Position numbers and translations under genes: made by a program. Positions 56,921-64,000 of a stretch of DNA of 64,000 bases are shown here, one piece after another; positions within the stretch are counted from its first letter, which is position 1, and every line of letters begins with the position of its first letter. A model generated the notes under the pieces. That model saw only the letters and a list, made by a program, of their open reading frames with translations. It made no database searches and was not told where the DNA came from. Source of the DNA: Talinum fruticosum (Eukaryota > Streptophyta > Magnoliopsida > Caryophyllales > Talinaceae); assembly GCA_021018815.1 (NCBI GenBank), contig JAITYX010000012.1, positions 5,939,001-6,003,000 on the forward strand, in the 5' to 3' direction.

Positions 56921-57291
56921 GCATTTTCTTCTTTAAAATTTTCTTTTGTCCAGCACAACTAATGTGTATTACTTGTACTTTTCTCCCTTCTTTTTATTAT
57001 TTTGTTTTTGCTGAAAGGCAAGGGGGAGAAATGTAATCGAAACTGGTTGTCTTGTTTAGGGGAGTCTTTCCGCCCTTGTAATTTCTTTTTAATGGAGTGA
57101 TGCATTTCATTATTAATTTCTGAGTTCTCTATTTTTTCCGAGTTAATGTTAAAGCATACGTTACTTTATCTTGCTCGATATATTATATATTGCTTCGATT
57201 TACTCAATATGCCTTTCTCATGAGCAAACTACTCGGAATCAATCTATTTTCCTCTAACAAAGTTTCGTTTAAGTATGGAATGCCTTTCATC

Positions 57292-57303
57292 AAAAGGGGG
57301 AGA
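57292..57303 (+). other. Polypurine tract, element G
   Basis: AAAAGGGGGAGA directly before the LTR. A second tract, GGCAAGGGGGAGAAA, lies at about 57017-57031. Confidence 0.85.
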
Positions 57304-57304
57304 T

Positions 57305-58871
57305 TGAAGACTCGGACACTCGCTCAATATTCTTCCGAGTCATGCAAAAGGAATCGGTATAACGATTCTATACATGTAGAGTTTTGAATTCCAAGGCATT
57401 CTCTCGTGTCTTAGAAACTTACTTGAGTAAAATAGTATTTTCTCTAAGTGTTTCGGCCCTCACTTATCTCTTTTATCGCTTTTCGCTAGCGACTCGTAAA
57501 ACCGGTTCTTTATTCCGAGTCCACTCTCACTCGGATTAATCGCATTTTGAATATACCAAGTATTTCGCAGTTGCTCACTCGTAATCTAACTTATGGTTAT
57601 CTATTCTATCGTTTTCATAGTCGGCATTCGTAGTTTATTTCATGCTTAGTCTATATCAAACTTTTCCCACTCGATATTCGTTATAGAACTTGATTCTTCG
57701 CATAAGACTAAGTCGGATGGAATTCCGAGTATCATGGAGATTAGACTCGAAAATTCCATTTCTTTTCTAACTCGTATAATCAATTGCGTAATTATCATAA
57801 TTATTTTATTATCTCGTGTCTAACCTTGGACCAAAGTATTTTATATTTTGAGAACCGAAGGTGTTTTACTCTTGTAGGTTATTCAATCGAGGATATCTTT
57901 TCAAACTACAAAAGTAGCCGGCTTCGAACGTCAAATCACCAAGCAGATATGGCTTTTCACCTCCCCGCTTTAGTCCCGTAAGATTGTGTCGAAGCGGTCC
58001 GCTTCCATATCCGGAAAACTGAACGCTAAGCCTAACGGTGGTTTCCACCTCATTTTTCAAGACACAACCGATGGTTTTGGGACTTCCAAGAGAGTTAAAC
58101 CGTTGTCCAACGTCCATATTTCAACGGATACTTTCGAGTGACTCGGAAAGCCATTATCAACGGTCACGGAAGACTCTCGTCAGCGAGATGAAGATAACGG
58201 CTACTCGCTTGGTTATCTATAAATAGAAGCCACTTCACAAGACTTGAAGGTTACCGAACATATTGTTTATACACATACTTGCTCAAAGTTATTGTATTTA
58301 CTTTCAATCTTCAACTTACAACTCCCATTCCGTAATTCATTACTCTCGAGTTGTAAGGTCTTGTACTTAGTTACAAACTCTTCTTACATTCTTTGTAAGG
58401 TCCCTTGACTAAGCTGTAAAGGTTAACTCGGCTTAGTTGTCCCTAGCTGTAAGGGTTATCTCGGCTAGGAAGTACTAGATCGGATAAGGTAACTTCGAGT
58501 CTAGGAAAACTTGTATAGAGTTGTCCAAGGGAGCAACTCGGATTCAGTTAGTTCACGGTATTTTGTGGACTCAAAATAGTGGATTTGACTTCGTGTCCGG
58601 ATTGACACGGGCCGTGGTTTTCTGCCCCAGGAGGGTTTCCACGTAAAATCTCTCGTGTTCTCTTTCGAGTTCATTCTAGACTCGGCATGACCTAACTCGC
58701 TCTTGTTTCTTCCGATTCATTGCTTTCGAGTCCAATCTTTTCGACCCCGTGTTTAGACTCATAAACTGTCTTTGCCTCTTTTCTGTCAAAAAGAGTGTTT
58801 TTTGCGAAGAATTTTCTATCACCCTATTCACCCCCTCTAGGGTGACTCGGACTCTCCCGAGCAAACCTTCA
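57305..58871 (+). repeat. Element G 3' LTR
   Basis: 1567 bp from TGAAGACTCGG to AACCTTCA, the longest LTR copy in the window. TATA box TCTATAAATAG lies at 58216-58226. It belongs to the same subfamily as the LTR at 1-611. Confidence 0.9.
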
Positions 58872-58993
58872 AACTCCTTGGTATGCTTAGATTAATGGAC
58901 ACAGATGCCATCCTTGTCTTTTTTGATTTGTAGACTAAGAAGGAAGTTGAGTTATCCAATCATACTCATTTGGAACTCCTATCTCATCAACTT
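58872..58993 (-). pseudogene. Copia RT fragment (minus strand)
   Basis: These 122 bases match element C's RT at about 33508-33630 (plus-strand text ACTCCTTGG...TTTGATTTGTAGAC). The fragment lies between element G's LTR and element F's LTR. It comes from a further minus-strand family member into which G and/or F inserted. Confidence 0.8.
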
Positions 58994-60368
58994 TGAAGAC
59001 TCGGACTCGAGACTAGATCATTCCGAGTATCACATAAAGACTCAGGTATAAACCTCATCCCTCCTAAGTTTTGATTACAAGTCATTCCGAGTGTTATAGA
59101 AACTCTTGTATAAGTTTTCATTCGATTCCGATCGACTCATAATACACATTCTTGTTTATCTTCTCACATTGATGTTTCGAGTCACTCGGACATCACTCGA
59201 TTTATCACATGTTCAAATAATCTCTCTAACTCTTATTTTCCGAGTTCTGATCTGTGCATTTCATAGCAAAGTGAATTATAGTGTTAATTCATCTTTCTCG
59301 ATCAAGTATGTTTGTTTAAGAGTTATTTGCCTAGATCAAGTCCGTACACTCTAATGTGTTCACTCTTATAACTTGATCTTTCTTAAGACTAACTCCGATG
59401 AAATTTGAGTATAAGGAATATTAGACTCAGAAAATTCCACTCTTCTAGGCCTAAGATAATTATGCACTTAATTATCTTAATTAAATTATTATCTCGTGCC
59501 TAATCTTGGACCAAAGTATTTTATACTTTGAGAACCAAAATTGTTTATTTTTGTAGGTTATCTAAATGAAGTTATCTCATTTTTTAATTACAAAAGTAAC
59601 CGACTTCAAGCTCGTCAATCACTAGCAAACAATGCTTTTCTACTTCTAAACAAGGCTCGGACGCCGTGTCGTGGTTGTTTGTTTCCAAAACTGGAAAACT
59701 TCAACGCTAAGGTCAATGGTGTTCCACCTTACTTTTCGGACAACACCAATTGACTGGAGGACCTTTAGGAGCCAAGAGCCGTTGCCCAATGTTCACATCC
59801 CAACGGATATTTTCCGAGCGACTCGGAAGAACCGTTATAACCATTATAACGTTCACATCCCAACAGCTAGTCCGTGTGGTCATCTATAAATAGAAGCCAC
59901 CTCTTAAGACTTGAGGATTGCTGGAATTATTGTTGAAACACATTACTTAACCAAAAGTCATTGTATTCATATACAATCTTCTACTTACAACTCCCAGTTT
60001 GTAATTCATACTTTCCGAGTTGTAAAGTCTTGTAATCGATTACATACTCTTCTTACTTTCTGAGTAAGGTCTCTTGACTAAGCTATAAGGGTTAACTCGG
60101 ATCACTTGTCCCTATCTTTAAAGGTTACCATAGTTAGGAAGTACTAGATCGGATAAGGGATTTTCGAGTCTAGGAAAACTTTGTAAGGAATTGTTTAAGG
60201 GAGCAATGTCAGTCTATTGTATTTTGTCGATTCAAAATATTGGATTTGACTTGGTGCTTAGACTAGCACTGTCCGTGGTTTTCCGCCCCGGGAGGGTTTC
60301 CACATATCTCCGAGTTTACACTTTTCTCGCCCCTAGGGTGACTAAGACTCTCCAAGAGCAAACCTTCA
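58994..60368 (+). repeat. Element F 5' LTR
   Basis: 1375 bp from TGAAGACTCGG to AACCTTCA, with TATA box TCTATAAATAG at 59883-59893. Shorter than the sister LTRs, through small deletions near the 3' end (TTTTCTCGCCCCTAGGG). Confidence 0.9.
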
Positions 60369-60369
60369 A

Positions 60370-60383
60370 TTGGTATAAGAGCC
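60370..60383 (+). other. Element F primer binding site
   Basis: TTGGTATAAGAGCC, one base away from the initiator-Met type. Confidence 0.9.
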
Positions 60384-60428
60384 TAGCCTTTCGTAAAGGA
60401 TCTAACAATCCACAGGTCTAAAGATCAG

Positions 60429-61304
60429 ATGGCTCGGAACAACGGAGAGTTCAATGAAGGAAGATCTTCGAGCGGACCACCTAAGTTTAAAGGATTAAAT
60501 TTCGTGCACTCGGAAGAAGCTAATGGAATGCTTTCTGCTGGACAACAATGAAGATGTTTGGAACATTATACAAGAAGGCAATTACATTCCAATGAAGATG
60601 GAAGATTCAAGACCAGTACCTAAAGTAAATTTCGAGTACACCAATGAAGAGTCGAAAAGTTCGGAAAGAACTTCAAAGCGATGAACATTCTGATGTAAGC
60701 TCTGTAACACGCTTAAAGATGTGTGGGACACTCTTGTCAACACATACGAAGGAACAAGCCGAGTGAAACAAGCAAAGATAAGTCAATATCTTCATAAATA
60801 TGAGTTGTTCAAGATGGAGCCGGAAGAAAACATTACTCGATGTTCATACGCTTCACTCGGGATTACAAACAATCTCAAATCTCTGGGTAGAAAGATTTCC
60901 CATGAAGAAATGTGCAAAAAATTCTAAGTCTACCAAAGAGAAGATGAGGTCCCAAGGTGACAGCTATCGAGGAAGCTCGGAACCTCTCTCAACTAAAGCC
61001 ACATGAACTAATTGGGAAGTTACTTAACCATGAAATCCATCCGGAGGAAGAGGATGTCGAGGTCAGCACCAAAAAGAACATTGCACTAAAAGCCTCGTAA
61101 AGTAGAAGAGAAAGTCCGAGTTCCTCGGACTCGAAGAAGATCCCATGGCACTCATTGCTCGAGGCTTCAAAAGCATGATGAAGCACAAGAAGTGGGAGAA
61201 AAGGCCAAAGGAAGAGTTCTACAAGAAAGATAAGAAGGACAGAAAAGTTAAATACTCATCCCCTTCAAAGTTATCTTTGACTAAGAACACTCGGTTATTT
61301 TGAA
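60429..61304 (+). pseudogene. Element F gag, first part
   Basis: ATG 60429 (MARNNGEFNEG). UBN2-type region at 60720-60990 (MWDTLVNTYEGTSRVKQAKI, KYELFKMEPEENIT) with shifts. The frame reaches YFE at the first half of the zinc knuckle, where the solo LTR is inserted. The first knuckle Cys is already Tyr. Confidence 0.85.
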
Positions 61305-62820
61305 TGAAGGTTTGCTTGTTGGAGAGGCTAAGCCATCGTAGAGGGGTGAATAGGGTGATAAGGAAATTTAAACAAGTAATGGAAGAATAAAACTAGAAAT
61401 GACTCGAGTAGAGTCCGAGTTTAGATTGAACGCAGAAAAGCACTAACTCGAAAGTTACGTGGAAACCCTCCCGGGGCGGAAAACCATGGTCAATGCTAAT
61501 CCAAGCACCAAGTCAAATCCACTATTTTCAATCTATAAAATACAGTAGAAAGACTCAACCAGAATTGCTCCCTTAGACAATTCCTTACAAGATTTTCCTA
61601 GACTTAGAAATTCCCTTATCCGATCTAGTACTTCCTAACCGAGATAACCTTTACGAGTTAGGGACAACCGAGTTGAGTTAACCCTTACAGCTCGGTCAAG
61701 GGACCTGACTCGTAAAGGAAGAATGAGTGTTTGTAATCGATTACAAGACCTTAACACTCGGAAAGATGTTAAGTACAAAGTTGGAGTTTTATGTAGAAGA
61801 TTAAGTATGAGTACAATGACTTTTGCTTAAGTACGTGTATAGACAGTTGGTTCAGGAATCTTCAAGTCTTGAGAGTTGGCTTCTATTTATAGATAACCAA
61901 GCACTATTTATATATAACCAAGCAGACTAGCCGTTGTGACTGTCTTCCGACCGGAAGTCCTTTGTGACCGTTGCGATGGTCTTTCCGAGTCACTCGTAAA
62001 ATATCCATTGAGGTATGATAGTTGGGCAACGGCTCTTGATTCCTTTGGAAGTTCCAATCCACTGGTGGTGTCTAAAAAGTAGGGTGGAAACCACCGTTGA
62101 GCTTAGCGTTGCAGATTTCCAGCTTTGGAAACGGACAACAATGACATAGTGTCCGGGCCTAGGTCGAAGTAAGAAAAGCCTTGTCCGCTTGTGATTGGAC
62201 ATCTTGAAGCCGGTTACTTTTGTAATTCAAAAGTAGGATAACCTCGTTTGAATAACCTACAAAAGTAAATCAATTTTGGTTCTCAATATACAAAATACTT
62301 TGGTCCAAGATTAGACACAGATAATAATTTAATTAAGATAATTAAGTGCGTAATTATCTCGAGTCCTAAAAGAGTGGAATTTTTTGAGTCTAATATCCAT
62401 TATACTCAAATTCCATCCGAGTCGATCTAGAAGTAAAGCAAGTCGGATAAAGAACATCGAGTGGAAAGACTTGATCTAGACTACCAATGTTCAAAACAAG
62501 CATGCTCGACTTAGAAAGATGAATTAACACAATAATTCAATTAAACTTAGATCATGAAGTCGGACTCGAGTTTATGCACATTAGAGCAAATGTTTGAATA
62601 TGCAATATATCGAGTGTTGTCCGAGTGACTCGGAACCGTGTGCGAACAGAGTATGCTTTCGAGTCGAGTCAAAATCAAGTGAGAACATATGCTATATCAC
62701 TCAGAAAAGTTTCTAAAACACTTAAAATGACTTGTAATCAAAACTTTATAAGAGATGAAGTCTTATACCTGATTCCTTGATGGAACTCATAATGATGTGT
62801 ATGTAAAGTCCGAGTCTTCA
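61305..62820 (-). repeat. Solo LTR inside element F gag
   Basis: 1516 bp, minus strand, opposite to F, with TG...CA ends. Exact 5-bp target duplication TTGAA at 61300-61304 and 62821-62825. Removing it rejoins the zinc-knuckle codons. It contains a local duplication of the TATA region (about 61882-61925). Closest relative: the solo LTR in C. Confidence 0.95.
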
Positions 62821-62825
62821 TTGAA

Positions 62826-63352
62826 TGTGGCAACAAAGATCATATAGTCAAAGACTATCCAAGGAGAAAGAGGGACAGAAAGAAGAAGAAGGCTATGATG
62901 GCCACATGGAGTGATGAAGACTCATCGGAAGAAGATGAGGATTCGGACGACTCAAAGTGTCCGATGGCAATAACAGACTCGAAGCTGAATCTTAGTCGAT
63001 TCTGACAATTCGTACACTAAGAAGACAAATCCTCAAGAGGTAATTGAATACTTTCTTAAGTTCTCCAAAGTTGTTTTAGCAAAATATATCTATACTTTGA
63101 AAGAAAAGTCCAATTCCGATTCTTTTCAATTCAAAGAACAACTTGAGTCTCTTACTTTTGAGAGTATTGGTTTGAAAAATGAATTGGAAAAACTAAGACT
63201 TACTCTAAAAGAACTCAAGACTAGTACTCAAGCTAATGAGACTGAGTCCGAGTCACTCAAAAGAGAAAATGAGCATCCGAAACAAAAGCTCAATGAGTCT
63301 CAAGAACTTGTTCTGAAATTTACTCAAGGTCAAAAAACCTTGACATGCTCAT
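62826..63352 (+). pseudogene. Element F gag, second part
   Basis: Continues from the zinc knuckle (CGNKDHIVKDY; last Cys replaced by Tyr) through a basic block, an Asp/Glu-rich stretch (DEDSSEEDEDSDDSK) and a coiled-coil-like Lys/Glu segment open at 63097-63352 (ELEKLRLTLKELKTSTQAN). Ends with TCATAG. Confidence 0.85.
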
Positions 63353-64000
63353 AGGCTCTCAATGTGTCTCCTTGAGGAAAGAAAGACTTGGTTTTAACAA
63401 AGAGGAGTAATCTAATTCCTAGTCAAATTATTTTAAAAAGGATTCCAGAACTATGAAGTTGAGGAAGGCTAAGCATTGTCCTATTCATAAAAATAAAAGG
63501 AGGACGGAGCCTAGATTAGTTTTCAAGAGAAAACCTTCTCCACCTATTTATAAACGAAAAGACTTTCAAAAGAAAGAGACACAGACTCGGTTTTCTAAAC
63601 GAAAGACTCGAGAATCGGACCAAATCCAAAGTTATTTAAATCTGGGTTCCCAAGAGTCTTCTTCCTCAGAAAAACACCACAAGTAAAGGGAGTTACTGGG
63701 TTCGTTAGATGAAGTGAGAAGGGTTAGTGTGTTTCTAACTTGCAGGTAACTTAGAAAAGGACAAAAGGTCATTGGTACTTAGACAGTGGATGCTCGCGCA
63801 ACATGTTAGGAGATTCAACACTCTTTTCCGAGTTAAAGATTACAAAGGAGGCAAAGTCACGTTTGGAGATGACAGTAAGGGCAAGATAGTTAGAATAGGG
63901 AAGATTGGGAAAGGAGATAACTTGGTCAGCCTAGCTTTATCTTATCAAGGGATTAAAGTACAATCTATTCAAGCATCTCTCAATTGAATAACAAAGGTCA
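63353..64000 (+). pseudogene. Element F pol start: linker and protease
   Basis: Basic linker (RKPSPPIYKRKDFQKKETQT, open at 63453-63686), a shift, then the protease site LDSGCSRNM at 63778-63804 with D-S-G intact and GGKVTFGDDSKGKIVRIGKI open toward the window end. Integrase and later parts lie outside. Confidence 0.8.

Larger units (their letters stand above)
54690..58871 (+). mobile_element. Element G: 3' part of a Sirevirus-like element
   Basis: Begins in the post-pol region (the ACTCGG...GGACATCAAATTTT stretch aligns with 18190-18280 of B) and continues through TATA box, accessory ORF, two polypurine tracts and a complete 3' LTR. Gag, pol and 5' LTR are absent, so the left part was lost. 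It is the least decayed of the three accessory-ORF regions at its 3' end. After the LTR comes an RT fragment of another copy on the opposite strand. Confidence 0.8.
58994..64000 (+). mobile_element. Element F: 5' part of a Sirevirus-like element
   Basis: 5' LTR, primer site, gag (split by a solo LTR) and the start of pol, cut by the window end. Of the four gag-pol copies here it is one of two that keep the protease D-S-G site. Stops and shifts still break gag. Confidence 0.85.

Overview
The window is repeat-packed nuclear DNA of a flowering plant. The evidence is layers of nested plant-type LTR retrotransposons (Ty1/Copia with an initiator-Met-tRNA primer site, and Ty3 of the Tat type), a hAT element with 8-bp target duplications, MITE-like elements inside (TA)n runs, and CT-rich leaders with consensus splice donors. 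I find no intact host gene. Every retroelement reading frame carries stops or frameshifts. The species cannot be fixed from the sequence.

Layout. 1-1557: the tail of a Copia LTR cut into a minus-strand Ty3-type LTR, primer site and gag start. 2176-4405: a non-autonomous hAT element with terminal repeats starting TAGGGTTGG, an exact 8-bp duplication (GTCATTAT) and gene-like passengers. 5560-11289: a series of (TA)n/(CA)n microsatellites holding a 127-bp MITE and a 5-kb element with long imperfect inverted ends. The 5-kb element carries exon-like leaders in both arms, two tRNA-like sequences in opposite orientation, a ~315-bp tandem array and an inverted duplication of a fragment resembling a DUF2215/NEMP membrane-protein gene.

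11541-40977 and 54690-64000 belong mainly to one Copia family that I assign to the Sirevirus lineage. Element A (plus) has element B (plus, 12348-22219) inserted inside its own 5' LTR. A is cut at 26512, where a degenerate plant-mobile-domain-like gene with its own TATA box begins. That gene is split by element C (minus, 28674-40737), and C itself holds a solo LTR. 41476-53451 is a minus-strand Tat-type Ty3 element with a second ORF on the opposite strand behind integrase, and a further Copia LTR sits in its gag/protease region. 54690-58871 is the 3' part of element G. 58994-64000 is the 5' part of element F, with another solo LTR inside the gag zinc knuckle.

How the parts relate. The Sirevirus copies share LTRs that start TGAAGACT and end CTTCA, the primer site, gag with a UBN2-type domain and a CCHC knuckle, protease, integrase, RT and RNase H. 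Between pol and the 3' LTR, copies B, C and G all hold an extra sense-strand ORF starting MPKRG. It is preceded in all three by a TATA box and a pyrimidine-rich leader and followed by two polypurine tracts. This promoter-bearing accessory gene is the best candidate here for an under-described system. No copy is autonomous, but different copies have lost different catalytic residues.
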